A program made the translations under genes and the position numbers. A DNA stretch of 64,000 nucleotides from Punctularia strigosozonata HHB-11173 SS5 (Eukaryota > Basidiomycota > Agaricomycetes > Corticiales > Punctulariaceae), in NCBI RefSeq assembly GCF_000264995.1, contig NW_006767446.1, forward strand, positions 358,669 to 422,668, given 5' to 3'. How positions within the stretch are numbered: position 1 is the first letter of the stretch; every line of letters begins with the position of its first letter. The notes under the pieces were generated by a model that was given only the letters and a program-made list of their open reading frames with translations, did no database searches and was not told the origin of the DNA. This document shows positions 23,361-37,041 of this stretch, one piece after another.

Positions 23361-25860
23361 TTACGAGTAATAAACAGACGTACGGGATCCGTGAAACCTC
23401 TGTAAATTCGTACATATACGAATCTTGGAGAGCGTTGGGTCATGATCGGACACCTGCGCTCGCTTCGAGGGCGCCCAGGTGTTAACATGGACGTGCTCCA
23501 CTTCCGTTCCCCGATCGGCAATGGATCGTGAGACGAAAAGATGATCCAACTCCTCCGTATTTTGATCGTATGCGTATGTATAACGCTCAACCTGATAAAT
23601 AACGCGTCATTTAATTACCCAGAAGGGCGGTGCGGGGGGACGAACCGGATTTACTCCGGAAACTTCATTGATATCGTATAGCGTGTCCGTGAACGACGCG
23701 AATACGGATCGTGCATGAACAAACTCGTTCATGTCTCCACCAAGAATCACGCTCGCTTGCGGATCTATGGCGAGCAGGTCCCGGACAAACGCCTGCGAGG
23801 ACACCCCATCTTTCTCAGAGATAGTGTATACGAAGCAGAGACCGTGGCACATACAGCAGTAATGTTAGCCTGAGCAAGCCTGGTCTCGACTGCCCCGTTG
23901 ATGGGAGGACGCGGGTCGCCGTGCGTCGAAGTGCTGCCACGCTTCGACGAGAAGTGAACGTTGATGGTGAAAAACCGCTCGCCGGTAGACGTCTGCCAAT
24001 GAGCCGCGAGCGGTTTGCGCGCGTCGTTCCACGCCGCTGACGAAGGTTCGATTCGACCCGGGTTAAATCTGCATCGCGTATCAGCGAACGAGGTGGGGCC
24101 ATGCCATGCGGCGCGCGTGAGACGAGCATACCTGAGCACCGCGTTGCCCGCGGAGTCCGCAACGACCGCATTAGCTTCAGTGGGCCCGCCTGCGCGTGGT
24201 CCGGGCACCAACGCAACTTTGTCGGGACGGTACCTGCACGGGTCGCATTGAGTACAAGGACGGAGGACAGCCCAGAAAAGACACGAACAGGTATGCTACT
24301 CTGATGTTCCCACCAGGTTGACCTCCATCATGGTTATCGATGGGAGGTACGTCTGTGAATGCATACTGCACCGTGCTGTTACTGGCAGCATAGATAGCGT
24401 CGACGAGAGTCGTGAGCGTAACGTTAGCGGACACCGTCCCGTCGTTCTTAGACCCAGAGTCGTCTTGGATCTCTTGGAGAAGCATGATTGAAGGCGCTTG
24501 CAGGTTGAGGGCGATGTGCTCAGCCACAATGGGTAAGTGCGCTGATTTAGGCGACATGTTTTCGACCTGGTATGGTCGGTATGAGGTCTGTACTGCAGGA
24601 CGGCCGGTTACGCACGTTGTAGTCACCTATGATCAGAGAACACGGGTCGGCATCGGGTACGAGGGAAGACGCCGGAGGTTCGTATGGTGGCGCGGACAGA
24701 ACCGAGGGTGCGGAGAGCGGCAGTAAGGAGAAGAAGCCATACCTAGAAGCAGAGAATCAAAAAAGCGAATGCGCGAAGTAATGCCGTACGTACTGGTAGT
24801 GTATCACACCAGTTATGTTGGAAAGCTTGGCACCGACGGCAACTGCGGGATTCTTCGCTCGATCTAACGGCCTACCGATGAGTATGGCGTCCGCGTTTGC
24901 AGTCGGCAAACCGAGCGTATCTGAGAAAGGACCATGAGTAAGCACTTAGGAGGAGCTGTGAGACAGTCACGTACCAAACGACAAGGTCAAACCACCTCTG
25001 GCATTCCGACCTGGCGTATCCCAATCGCCCACCACCCAGAAACTGCCAAATCTATCCTCGAAATTCAACGCAACGGGGTTCGGTATGGTCACAAGCCGGC
25101 CTTCTAGACTTTCCCAGAAATCGAGGCCGTATAGCTCAGGACGCAGGGTGGCGTTCGCCGCGCTGAGCAGGCTTTGATTGTTGGGTACCGCTAGCCATCC
25201 GTCTATCCCCGCAGCATCGTCCAGCGCCGAAAGCGACACAGACGGAGGGACGCGGTCTACCCCAATGACGAGAGGTGCCACAACATTGTTGCGCGAAAGA
25301 AACTCAAGAGAGGTCGGCTCCACCAGCTCCGTGACGAAAAGGTCGGATGGCCGGTTCGAAGCTCTGTATTCTGTGACGAGACCCGACAGCGATATCTCAT
25401 CCCCTATGGAAGCTTGACGGGACAGAGCGGGGCTGTACACGTACAGTCCCGTTGACACTCTGCGATCTTCAACAGGGTCACCTGCTAACCAAAGCCCGTT
25501 GGGGCCCTGCGTTCGTCAGCGTCCACCGAGTTCAACAAGGTGGCGACAAAACATACTCGAGCGGTAACAGTCCCTGAGAGATTTCTAACGACCTTTCCAG
25601 AGTAAGGCGACTGCCATCCGTATCCTTGTATATCGGCGATAGTCACCCCTTCCGAGACGGTGTTGGTCACGAGAGCAAGGCTCGACGTAAGTCCATAGTT
25701 CTTCACGAGGTGAAGCAGGGGACTATAATCAAGGTTACTTCAGTTTGATGTAGGATAAGCACGGATCTCAAAGCACTCACGAGAATATTGTGGTCAACGG
25801 CGATTGAATCCAGGTACAAGGACCCCGGAGGTCAATAACGTATTCCGACCACGCGATCAT
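23361..25860 (-). CDS. Endonuclease/exonuclease/phosphatase-family nuclease (ExeM/NucH-like)
   Basis: Multi-exon minus-strand gene. The N-terminal region (VTIADIQGYGWQSPYSGKVV, then a RRVSTGLYVYSP-like stretch, then IGDEISLSGLVTEYRASNRP) has the OB-fold-like repeats of bacterial and fungal ExeM/NucH extracellular nucleases. The C-terminal half carries the catalytic EEP motifs in order: GDYNVENMSP, IMLLQEIQDDSGSKNDG (metal-binding Glu), NVHFSSKRGS, VILGGDMNEF and VSDHDPT. These Asp/Asn/His residues are the expected active site of metal-dependent phosphodiesterases. The introns GTTCGT...GTGCAG near 24300-24240 and GTAAAT...TATCAG near 23650-23586 fit well. The start at 25860 gives an unusual first exon rather than a classic signal peptide, so the true start is unsure. 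Secretion is inferred from the family. Confidence 0.82.
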
Positions 25861-26028
25861 GAATTGATCGAGAGATTGCACTTAGACGAGTCTTTATCTG
25901 TTGTGTTCAAGTGCACATGAAAGGCTTGTCGGCAGGATGGTAGCAGGAATCTTGCAACAAAGAGAGAGAGGTGACCATCTCGGGGAAACCGAGCGACGCC
26001 AGTGCACGGTCGCGTCGAGACAGCCACG

Positions 26029-26044
26029 GTATATAAGTCACGTG
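26029..26044 (-). promoter_or_regulatory. TATA box and CACGTG motif upstream of the nuclease gene
   Basis: GTATATAAG (26029-26037, reading TATATA on the minus strand) lies about 170 bp upstream of the proposed start at 25860. The palindrome CACGTG (26039-26044), a bHLH/bZIP binding site, is almost adjacent on the upstream side. The arrangement fits a minus-strand promoter. Confidence 0.45.
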
Positions 26045-27943
26045 GCACTGTTACTATCAATGCTAGTCAGTGCCCGCGACCGCACGGACGGCATTTTCTC
26101 CCTCTTTTCGCCTCGTTACGCAATGTTCTGCCAGAGTGGTCAGACAGTCTCTCAGTGGCAACGCTAGTCCAAATACTGAGCTTGAACACTCAGCGTTCCT
26201 ACTCAAAGTCATGCTTGATCTCATCATAAATGTGTTAAAGCCGTTGTACCGTCCATGGCCTTTGATATACTGTATTCTTAGACTGGAATCCCCAAGGAAG
26301 CTGCTGGGATGAAATACTCTGCAGCTGCAGTCCCCCCCCCCCCCAAAGTTGCATAACATAGCGGGTGGAACCCCGGCGATCTGGTTACAGATTACCCCTT
26401 TATCCGCCCGCAGGCCCATTCTTCCATCTTATGCTATGCCGCTTCACTCCATCCAACGACATTACCCGGGCTAAGCCTTGACACCGACGGGACAGGTATG
26501 TTAAGCGCTGCACTTTGGGCCACTCCGAACGGCGCGGAACCGCGATTTTCTCGGATTGCACAGGGTTGCAAATGCGCAGGCTCATATCAACATCGCAGAC
26601 GCTCCATGATTGCTCTGGAAGATCTGCTGGAAGAAATGGATCGCTCCATGAAACACAGAATCAGGCTGTCCTTCATCTTTCGGCCACCATTCAGTTATTC
26701 CGACATGGATCTGCAATGAACATGACAGTTGACGACTCGGCTACCCTGACGAAGGGTGCATGGCGAATGAGTCACTGCTGGACCATCCCCGGTGCTCGCG
26801 ATATACGTACTTATGGCTTGCTGTTCTATTTGGGTTCCCAAGAGACCGTGTTAAGTCCTCCATTCCATTCACCGCCAATGAGGCCTTACTTAGCGCCCGC
26901 TTGTGCTGACGTAGATTCAGGCCCCCGAATTGCATCGGGATTTGCCCGGCTTGCAACCCTGACTGCTAGAATCGTGAACCGGACGATGAACGTGAGGGAA
27001 TTCGGAGGCGGAGTGTGACGACCTTGTCGCCTTGTTAGATATCTTGTCGATGCGTCGTAGCCATGGTCTCCTCGATGTGTACCAGTTAAACTGCTACGAG
27101 CTCCGACTTGATCCACGTTTCCTGGATGTATGCGTACACCGCGTAGGCAGATCCTTCCGAAACATGGCGCGGTCTAGTATCACTGCCCGCATATATGCCG
27201 CCGGATGACATGATCATGCTCGGGATGGAGATCTCCAATGTGCACTTGGAGAAAGCACGATGAATGGCGTTGATCGATGGGAACATCATAGAGGGGTTGC
27301 ATGAAGATGCAAGTGGGAGGAAGCGTGTTCTCTTCGCGCATTGAGTATCGCTTTATTTGCAGGAGGCTCGGCCCAAGCTCGATCGCGACCATGATCAGTC
27401 TCGGAGAGAGGCTGAACGAGTCATGATCGTGAGTGTTTGAGCAGTGGAGACCGTCGGTACCGCATCGGTGGTAAAATATTCTTAACAATTTTTGCAAGGC
27501 GGAAGTAGGCATATTGACCTGGAGAAGATGAATCCGCGTCGGACAGCCCGGAGTTTTTCGTGCATCTCAGATTGGCTCGAAGAGAGGTGATGCTGGTCAA
27601 ACACATGGATGCCGGCGGTAATTTAAGTAAGAGGGTTGGAATAAGGAGTTATCAGCGATCGGCAAAATCCGAGGCCGGTGCGGCCCCTTCACTCGCCTGT
27701 GCGGACCCAGTGCCCACATCCGTGCTCTTTTCCTCGAACGATCTCCTTCTGCAGTCCATCTCACGACATTCCCCAATATCCTTGCACACGACCCCGAGCA
27801 GGTTTCGCTTTCACCGCCCGTTTCTCGGCATCGGCGACGTCGGCCACACAGCTCGGGGAGCACCATAGATCTTCAAGCGTCGCGCGCCTGCACATCCGCA
27901 GGTCGACCCGGTCTTGCACACGATCGACCCATCGTCGTTGGAC
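26045..27943. other. Intergenic region between divergent nuclease and NST1 genes
   Basis: No gene is supported. A run of 13 C (about 26332-26344) and short noise ORFs are present. The right end, C/T-rich from about 27700, should contain the NST1 promoter and leader. Confidence 0.45.
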
Positions 27944-30900
27944 ATGACGACGAAGCCGTACAAGCTTAACGCGAATGGGCCCTTGCGGCGGCCCCCGCGC
28001 GTGGTGCAGCAGCCCGCTCCACCGCCCGCGCAGAAGCCACCGGAGCCGCCCCAGCAGGTCGTCGACGGGACATCGCCCAACAAAAAGAAGAAAAAGAAGA
28101 AAAAGTCGAAGGGGGCGAACGGGCTATCTCACCCTGCGGAGGAAGAGGAGGAGGACGACGATGAAGGAGATATGCCCCCGCCGCTCGAACCCATGATGAG
28201 CCCGGCCCTGCGCACGGGCCTCTCTCCGGAGCTCGAGTCCGTTCACCTCTCTACCAGCGCCTCCCTTAACGCGTCTGCCGCGGCCACGGCAAAGCTCAGC
28301 GCGAGCGCGGCCGCGGCGCAGGCGGAGCTGCTCGCGACGGCGGACGACCTCTACCGGCGGATGGACGCGGACCCGGAGGGCGGGATGGGGCTGGCGGACG
28401 ACGACGAGTACTGGGCGGCGCTCCCCGCGCACATACGCAACTTTGTACGGACCACCTGTTCTCAGTCCGCGATGACAGCCGGTGACGAGAGCGCGATCAA
28501 GGCGCAGGCTATGTACGCCATCGCCCAGCAGATGGTGCAGTCCGGGCTCAAGGCCGCACACGGCTCTCCAGAAGGCGGCGGCGGCGGCAACGGCAGCCCG
28601 ACGAAAGGCGCGCCGGGATACCCGCCGGGCGCGTACCCGAGCTCGCTCCCGTTCGATCCCGCCATCTTCTCCAACCCGGCCTTCAACCGCGCGGTGGAGC
28701 AGGCGGCGGCGGCGCAGGGCCTGCTCGCCGAGCACGGGCACTTGCCTCCCCATGGTGTGTCGGGTTACTTGGACATCATGCTCTCGAACACATTTGAGAT
28801 GGGTGACGATGCTGCAGACTATCCGGACGACGACTACTACACGGAGGACGAGGAGCTGGAGGAGGACATGTTCGAGCACGACGTCGAATACGACGGCACG
28901 CCTGCGCGAGGCACGGTTCCGCACCACCCCTCCGCTGGCCATACCCACAACGGCGTGGACCGCGGCGTCCCCGGTGCGCAGCCGTCGCCGGGCGGGGGGC
29001 GGGCCAACAAGAAAAAGAAGAAAAAGAAGGGGAAGAACGGCGGCGGGACGGCGGCGGGAGGACAGACCGCGCCTCCGGCAGACGCCGCGCCGAACGCAAC
29101 TCCGCCGCTTGTTCCCACGATGCCCTCGCCTGTGACCCAAGAATTTGTCACAAGGGATGCTCATCCTCAGACGATGCCGGCGCCTGCACGACCGCCCGCG
29201 ACGACCGCCAATCCTCCCCCGAGCTCGCGCGCGGCGGGCAAACAGCCGATGAACTATGCCCAGACACCCGCCCCGGCCGCCAACCCGCCGCCGCCCGCCC
29301 GCACGGCCAGGGCCGCCTCCAAGGCCCCCGCGCACCCGAACGCGTATCACAACCATCCCCACCACCACCCGTCCCCGCCGAGCTCGAACGCATCGGGCCA
29401 CAACAAGACCCGGAACGCCCAGGCCAATCAGAGCTCATCCAAGGCGAACAACTCCAAGATATGGAACACCAACTCGGCCCAGGAGCGCGAGCGCATCAAG
29501 GAGTTCTGGCTCGGTCTGCGCGAGGAGGAGCGCCGGGATCTGGTCAAGGTGGAGAAGGAGGCCGTCCTGAAGAAGATGAAGGAGCAGCAGAAGCACAGCT
29601 GTAGCTGCGCCGTGTGCGGCCGGAAGCGGTTCGTCATCCGTCGTTGTTGGTCTCGTGCGGACCCTTGTGCTGACGCTTTGATCGGAACCATCGTCCATGT
29701 CCATCCCCGTCGCGATCCGTGATCGTCCGATCGTGCGCCAACAGGAATGCGATAGAAGAAGAGCTCGAGGTACTGTACGAAGCTTATTACGATGAGCTAG
29801 AGCAGTACGCGAACTACCAGCAGCGATACGTCTCGTCCGGCGGCACCCTCCCTCCACCACCGGGTCCGGGGCCCTTTCCGGGGAGCGTCGTGCTGGACAA
29901 GAACGGGGCTCCGGTCGATCCGCACAAGCCCGTCATCGCGTCGCCGCGGAAGACCACGACGGCGGTGAACGGGCGGAAGCCGGTGAAGCCGGAGAGCGAG
30001 TTCGAGGAGGATGACCCTGACGAAGACTATGATGACGAGTACGAGGACGAAGAGGAGGAGGACGAGGAGGATGAGGAGGAGGAGGAGGATCTGGACGAGG
30101 AGGAGGAGGAGGTCAAGAGTCGGGGGCGTCGGGCAGCGGCACCGCCGCCTCGAAGTCGTCGACAACCGGAAGGGAAGGCTGGGGGAGACGGGCTGTTCAA
30201 CTTCGGTAACAGCCTCACTGTCACTGGTAAGGCTCATCTTCGAAATTCGCTGTCGATGGTGTTAATTGCCTAGGGATAGGCAATATACTGACGGTCGCGG
30301 ATGACCTTCTGAAGAACGATGGGCAGAAGTTCTTGGAGATGATGGAGCAGCTCGCTGAACGCCGGATGCAGAGGGAGGAGGAGGCAGCCGCAGACATCGA
30401 GGATGACAGCGAGGATGAGGACGACGAGGACGACCTTGACGATGAGGATGACGAGGATGACGAAGACGACGAAGACGATGAGGAAGAGGAGGTTCGTGAA
30501 CGGACGCTTCATACTTCGACACACCAGCTCACGTATCTGCAGGTTATGACCGAGCAACAGAAGATGGAGGAGGGTAAACGCATGTTCTCCATCTTCGCCG
30601 CGCGCATGTTCGAGCAGCGGGTGCTGCAGGCATACAGGGAGAAGATGGCGCAGGAGAAGCAGCTGCAGTTGTTGAGGGAGTTGGAGGATGAGGACAAGGC
30701 GGCGAAGGAGAAGGACATGAAGAAGCAGTCGCAGTCCCAGAAGAAGAAGGACAAAAAGCGGTGCGTACCCGTCGTTATCTATCCTGGCTATCTGGAAACT
30801 GATCCACCCTCGTTTGCGGATACGTAGTCAGCAGAAGCTTGCGAAGGAGGAGGAGCGCGCTGCTAGGGCAGCGGAGAAGGCAGCGGAAGAAGCTGCTCTG

Positions 30901-32418
30901 CGTGCGAAGCAAGCGGCCATCGAGGAAGAGCAGCGCAAGAAGCGTGAGGAGGAGCGGGCGAAGCGTGAGGCGGCGCGGAAGGCAGCGGAAGAGGAGAGGC
31001 AGCGGAAGGAAGAGGAGAAGCGGAAGCGGATTGCGGAGGAGAAGGAAAGACAGGCCGAGCAGGAGCGGAAGCGGAAGGAGAAGGAGGAGAAGGCCAAGGC
31101 GGAGCGACGCGAACGTGAGGAGAAGGAGCGTAAGGCCAAGGAGGAACGCGAGGCCAAGGAGAGGGCGGAACGGGCGGAGAAGGCGGCCGCGGCCGCGGCA
31201 GTCAAGCGGGAGAAGGAGCAGAAGGAGAAGGAGGCGAGGGAGGCGAGGGAACGACAGTTGGCGAAGGAGAAGGAGGAACGGGAGGCCAAGGAGAAGGCGG
31301 AGAAGGAGGCCAAGGAGCAGCGCGAGCGCGAGCGTGCGGCACAGCAGCAGCAGCAGCGGAAGCAGAATGCGGCCAACCGCCAGCCTACGTCTCCTCGGGC
31401 TGTCGCCGGTCCGTCGACATCACAGCCCCGTTCACCCACTGCCCCTGTGGCTCCCAAGAAGATCCTCAGCAAGGCGAACTCGGCCGGTCCCAGCACTCTG
31501 AACACGCCTGTGCAGCCTCCTCGCCATCAGCAGCCCCGCCCTGTTGTCGTCACCAACTCGACACCTCCGACGCCCATCACCCCTCAAGTTCCCCAGCTCG
31601 CCCCGCACCCCTCGACTCCGATCTACTCGCCTGAGGGCGTCGCGCCCTCTAGCTCCGGAATGCCGCCGAGGATGCCGTACACCCCACCTCCCGCGTTCGG
31701 CGCGTTTCCTATAAGCCAGTCACTTCCTACCCTCCCTTCCCCTGGACCTTTGGGCCCGCGCAACTTCGGACCTCCAGGGCCAATGCCGCCCTTCGGCCCC
31801 GACCCGCCGTACGCTCGCGGCGTGGTAGCGCCAGCGCCTGGCCCTCCTCCCGGCCCGATTGCTCCTCCGTCGAAGGCACCCGGTGGACCCATAGCGCCGA
31901 TTGGCCCCCCGCAGACACCCATGGGTATGGCTCCAGGAAGTGGCGCGCCTGGTCCCAGTGCGCGACGCATGTCTGTACCGCTTCCGCAGGGTCCTGGTCC
32001 CATCGGCCCCCCGCCCGCATCGCGCCCGATTCCCGCGCCGATTGCCCGTCCTTCCGCAGAGATGGCCAACCGATCAGGCTCCGGTTCACCCGTCAGGCGG
32101 TCTCCCAGCCCGAAGGGCGTCCTCGGCTCGTCTGCGCTGATCGCAGACGATGACGAGGTGGTGGGACCCGCTCGGCGAGCTCCCCCGAGTGCGGTTGGAC
32201 AGGGCTGGGGCGCTGCCCCTGGCCCGATCGGCGCGCCTCCCATTGGAGACGGTGTTTCTCGTGTACCATGGAGTCCCGCTGCACCCCCAGGCTTTGGCGG
32301 CCCTCGACCGCCGCCTGGCATGTGGGGCAACGCGACCCCGCACCCGGACTGGCATCCTACATCGATTTTCCCTAATTCTACCCCATTCACACCCTCTCCA
32401 CCTCATCACGGCAATTAG
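27944..32418 (+). CDS. NST1: Stress response protein NST1
   Basis: Five exons (27944-29628, 29745-30226, 30274-30491, 30543-30760, 30828-32418) join in phase to 1397 aa. Landmarks of fungal NST1 are present in order. First come poly-Lys tracts at about residues 46-56 and again near 360. Then follows the conserved core [20 protein letters not shown] with a [12 protein letters not shown] zinc-type cluster, then [20 protein letters not shown]. After an acidic run comes [20 protein letters not shown]. Last are a very long Lys/Glu/Arg/Ala coiled-coil of about 200 residues (from 30830) and a Pro/Gly-rich tail. In yeast NST1 is a negative regulator of salt tolerance and is linked to splicing and P-body factors. 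The role here is by homology. The ATG at 27944 was chosen because the upstream frame offers only non-ATG codons. Confidence 0.93.
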
Positions 32419-32624
32419 CTTATTCGCATCGTAGCATTTCTCTTCTTTTCCCTGTCATCGTATAACCCCATCCCGTTGCTATCGTAACTCGCTGCGAGAT
32501 GCCCGAACTTCACGTATCGCATCGCATCGCTTGTACTCCAGTCGACTCTGACAGGCTGATTGCCTCACGAGATAAAAGAAAAGGAATAAGGCTTGAAAGA
32601 TTTGGCTCGCGAGTTTAAGCTACA

Positions 32625-35600
32625 TTACAACAGTTTACTGTATGCCGCGGGGGCGACGCGGCTCTTGATGAGCTTGATAATGTACAACGGAAGTGCGCTG
32701 ACGGCCACGATCACCGCGACCTTCCATGCGAACCGCACGGAAACCACGAAGCTGAGATCTGGGGATTGTGGTCAGACAGAGAAACGAAACTGACGTTGAT
32801 GGCACATACCAAAGTATTCCGGAAGGAAGATGATGCTGACAGCGTATAGGATTAGAGTCGCGACTTCTGATATTGCCATGTACATATGCCTGTTCGAGAG
32901 GTGGGTGAGTGCGCAGTCGATCGACGAACGGAGTAACTGACCATGTAGTGATCTCCAACGCGACCATGATGAGCTCGTTGAGGATGAGCGCCGTGAAGGA
33001 AATCGCAACGATGTTCAGAAATTCGTTCTCGAATAGCACTAAGGACATGATCATGATGGCAGCGCCTGACAACGCATGAGGTCAGCAAGCGTTCCCGGGG
33101 AAGCTTCGGCCAACGTACCTTGGTATACGCTGATCATCAGCCACATAAAGAACGTCTTATACGACAGAGCTCGGCCCTGTACCTTCTGTGAGTATCGCTT
33201 CTGAGTAAACAAAGTGCCTACTGACCTTGGTGAGTTCTTTGTATAGTTCGGGGTATAACAATGCCAGGTCTTCGTTGACATCCCTATCCAGGACAAGGGA
33301 GAAGACCGGCGCCATGGTATATACTGTCGCGTATCCGGCCATGAGCCAGCCCTGGTACAATGCGATTGGAGCAAAATAGAATATGGCGGAAAAGACGGCT
33401 TGCATGACGGAGATGATGAGGCCGCGGTGGATGACGAACTGCGCCAGTTTTGCCGAGCGTCGATACGAGTTGCGACCGTGCCACATGAGGAGTTTGGTGA
33501 GGAAACTGAACTGGGTAACCGAGAAATCGGCGGCCAAGGATGCTTGCTTGCCCTCTTTCCCGACGATTCCGACGCCTTTGGAGGAAAGGATGAGGATAGG
33601 GCAGATATATCGTACGTAGAAACACTTACCAACGTCCGCTGCTTGAATCATGCTGACGTCGTTCCCTCCGTCACCAATGCAACATACCCGTTTCTTGGTA
33701 TGCCTCCGAATCAACCGAGCCACGTCAGCTTTTTGCGTTGGTGAGCAACGGCAGGCCACCACAGCGGAAAGCTTCGTGGCGATCTCCACGAATTCATTCT
33801 GAAACAGGTTCAAGCACAGCTGGATTGTAGCTGGTCAGGCCGACCCGGGAGCATGCGAATATATGCGCAATCACCTGAAGGGATTCGCCATCAATAACGA
33901 GGCAGCAATTCAGCTTGGACTGGAGAAACTCCAGTTGGTGACGGACTTCCTCCGGCGTCTTGACTGAAAGGAGCATTAACACTGTGCTATCGAAGAGAAC
34001 ACTGCGGACGTACGCTTCGCAACCTGGTGGATGTACTGATTCCTCGCGACAAGTTTCGTAGAAATAGCAATGCAGGTCGCGGTCTCGATCTTGTCACCAG
34101 TCAGCATCCAGATTTTGATTCCTGCATTGCGAAGCAGTTCCAGTGTTGATTTGACGTCCTCCTGTAGCTTGTCTTCGACGCCGGTCAGACCCAGAAGTTC
34201 GAGATCCCGCTCAAGCGCGTCAGCCACAACCGCCGCCATCGCCTCGTTCCGACCTTCCAGCTGCACGCTCGCCTCATGGTAACTTCGCTTGAATTCCTCG
34301 TACGCCTGGTCGCTCATGCGCTTTCGACCTACAACGAGTGTTCGCAGACCTTCTCGGGCCATGTTACCGCATTCTTCCTCGAGCCAGTCGTTCCGCTGCA
34401 CGATCTTGGCCATGACGACATCGGCCCCCTTCTGTATGAAGGTGATCTCGCCGGTGGACTCTTCGCGAACCACGATTCCCATTCGCTTCGACTCGGAGCT
34501 GAAGGGGAAGAGCTCGAGGACTTCGAATGCCATACGGGCGCCCGCAGGGTTCTGCAGCTCTATTCGGGTACGATCTCGGAAGACGAGCGTCAGGCCGATG
34601 GATGCCGTCCACTGGACGATCGCGACCTCATCAGGAGATGACGCTTGGTAAGTGACGGTGCCATCGTCGTTGGTGACTGGTGTGACCTGCGGTGGACGTC
34701 ATAACCAAGCTGAATGGAAGCAGAAGCCATGCCTACATTATGACAGAGTGCCAAACTGAGGACAACGTCCCGGACTCGGGAAGACATATCTCGTCGGCCT
34801 CGTGTCGCCAACTGAATACCCGTGACAGTGGATCCGTGTCGCTTGTGTCCTAAATCAGGTCGTAAGCTGGATTGTCCTTTGACGCATGTGGATGTCTGGT
34901 CGGTTCGGACCTGCGTCCTCAACGCCTCCGAAGGCCGTTGCCAGTTGATGTGCAACTTCATCCATGGAGTCGAAACCGTAGGACATGGTCCCCATGTGCA
35001 GTTTCTTCATCTCCATCTCTATTCATCGGGAACATATATGAGCGCGGCCATAACTTGTAAGCAGAGCAGGGACCCACCATTCTGAGTCAATGTTCCCGTT
35101 TTGTCGCTCAGCAGGTATTCGATCCGCCCAAGCTCTTCCGGTAACGTGCTAGTGCGCACGATGGTGCCCGGGATCTCGGGGTCGTTCTGGATCTGTTGTG
35201 CATAGACGGTCTTCCCCATATCGAGATTGACGCGAAGGCTGAGACAGCGTTGAGCGATATCGTTCGACCTGCACACGGTTCCGGGACGCACCTGATAGGG
35301 ATGATGGACGAGAAGAGAATGAGAAATCGGAAAACGTAAATGTACCACAATCCCCGGAAACCGTTTAGCGCAACAAGTACCAGCGATAGGGCGAACGTCA
35401 CAGCGCAAAGAATCTGCGCCAATCCTGTCAGCTCATCTTAGCCTAATATACCCGTTAGGACTTCGCTTGCCTTCGCAAGTCGATTAATCTCAATATCTAG
35501 CAGCCCGACCTTCGTCTTTGGATGGCTCGTGTTCATGACTGCCCTAGTCTCTGGACCGGTGTAAATTACTAGGCCAATGGCCGATCCTGCTGCCAAGACC

Positions 35601-37041
35601 GTGTTCGCCCATAGAAGGTTTTCCGCAGTCAAAGGAGATATCTGAGGGACTGGCACCAATGGGACATCATCTTCGCGGGTGTCCTCCGATTGTCGCGAGT
35701 TGGACGAATGCCTTGTGCTTGGAGCGCGAGGGTGGAAGGCGCTAGAGGACTGGGATGCTGGCGTGTTAACCGTAAAGGTTCCGATGAATGTGTGTATGTC
35801 CTTGATGGGTGGATCGGCTGCGATGAGCGCGTAATGCGTCAGCGGTCACGACCTTGGTCAGGGCGAGAAAGGGTAAAAACTGACCATAGACTTCGCCTTC
35901 GAGACTTAGAAGGGCCTCGTCACTGGGTAAAGCTTGGGTAGCAGGTACCGCGACGCGTAGCTTCCAGTCTGTCTCTCCGTCTAGCTGGTCCGTGCGAATG
36001 AAGCAGGTTCCCGACGCGTCACTAGTGCGCAATAAGACCATATCCGCCGGTACACGCTGGTTCTTCTCGAGTAACAGGAGGTCGCCCACGCGTAGTGCGG
36101 ATGATGGGACCGATTGGAGGGCGGACATAGGAAACGGTATGGGAGAGGTTACGTGTGATGCGGAAGAGGATGAGGGTGGTGCGAGGATGGAGTATTTAGT
36201 GGAATTCGCTTCGCGATCTCGGAGGTAACGGCAATAGTCGTCGTACGCCTCTTTGCCCATCGTTACAACAAGGACAAACGCGAGGGGAGCGACATAGGTC
36301 GCGATGAAGCCTACCGAGCACGGTTAGGAACGGGACGTAGAGTATATGCAAGATGGACGCATACCGATCTTCAATGCAGGTACGAATTGTGATAATGCGA
36401 CGAGAAGAAAGTATAGGTTGAAGAAGAACTTGAACTGCTCGTAGAATACGATGGGGAGAAACGTGAACGCGTTATATTTCTGGTTCCGAACGATGTTCGG
36501 GGGGAAACGTGACTGCAGCTTGTCTACGACGAGTTCAGATATGGTTTGAGTATTACATTACATGGTACACGGACCTGGTGGACGAAACGGAACTGTTCGC
36601 GATTTGTCCTTCCCCTTCTCCTTACTGCTCAATTGACTGCGTCTCGACGGAGGTCGCTGGACCCGGCTGTCAGTACGACGCCAATAACGCGCAGGATCTA
36701 CTCACAGGTTGTTCCTCCACTGATCTCGCCTCCTGGTCCGGATCTTCTCTATAGGCCCCCTCACTCTCTTCACCCTCATCGGCCAGCAGTCCAGCTTGCT
36801 CCTCCGGGTCATCGGCGTACCGCTCGTTGCCCCTCTTCCGCCGCGATCCCGAGGCTATTGCTGCAGCACGCGCGCTCATAGGCATAGTTCTCTGTGCGTT
36901 GTTGTTACGTCCCCCCTTGGCGAGTTCGTTAGAAGCAGTAGAAGGACCGCCGTCCAGTCCGTCGTCACCAGGAAGAGCAGAGTATGCCGCGACTTTAGAT
37001 CCGTATTTTCGTCCGAGTATATGCAGTGGGATATCAGACAT
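32625..37041 (-). CDS. NEO1: P4-type ATPase (phospholipid flippase), NEO1 group
   Basis: Many small exons encode a full P4-ATPase. It starts at [16 protein letters not shown] (37041). The actuator domain shows [20 protein letters not shown] (about 36000-35930). The phosphorylation loop has [13 protein letters not shown] (about 35115-35080), whose Asp is the phosphorylated residue. Nucleotide and hinge motifs follow ([20 protein letters not shown] near 34120; [18 protein letters not shown] near 33690-33640). The C-terminal membrane helices ([20 protein letters not shown], then [20 protein letters not shown]) lead to a stop at 32625-32627. The short N terminus and the [12 protein letters not shown] stretch fit the Neo1/ATP9A branch, which works without a Cdc50 partner at Golgi and endosomes to move phosphatidylethanolamine and phosphatidylserine inward. 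The gene looks intact. Confidence 0.93.

Noticed and set aside
26332-26344. Run of C as a possible structural or regulatory element
   Set aside because: A simple homopolymer, more likely a slippage or sequencing feature; no neighbouring structure.
28124-29401. 425-codon antisense ORF opposite NST1
   Set aside because: Same GC-bias shadow; composition is Arg/Gly/Val with no domain.
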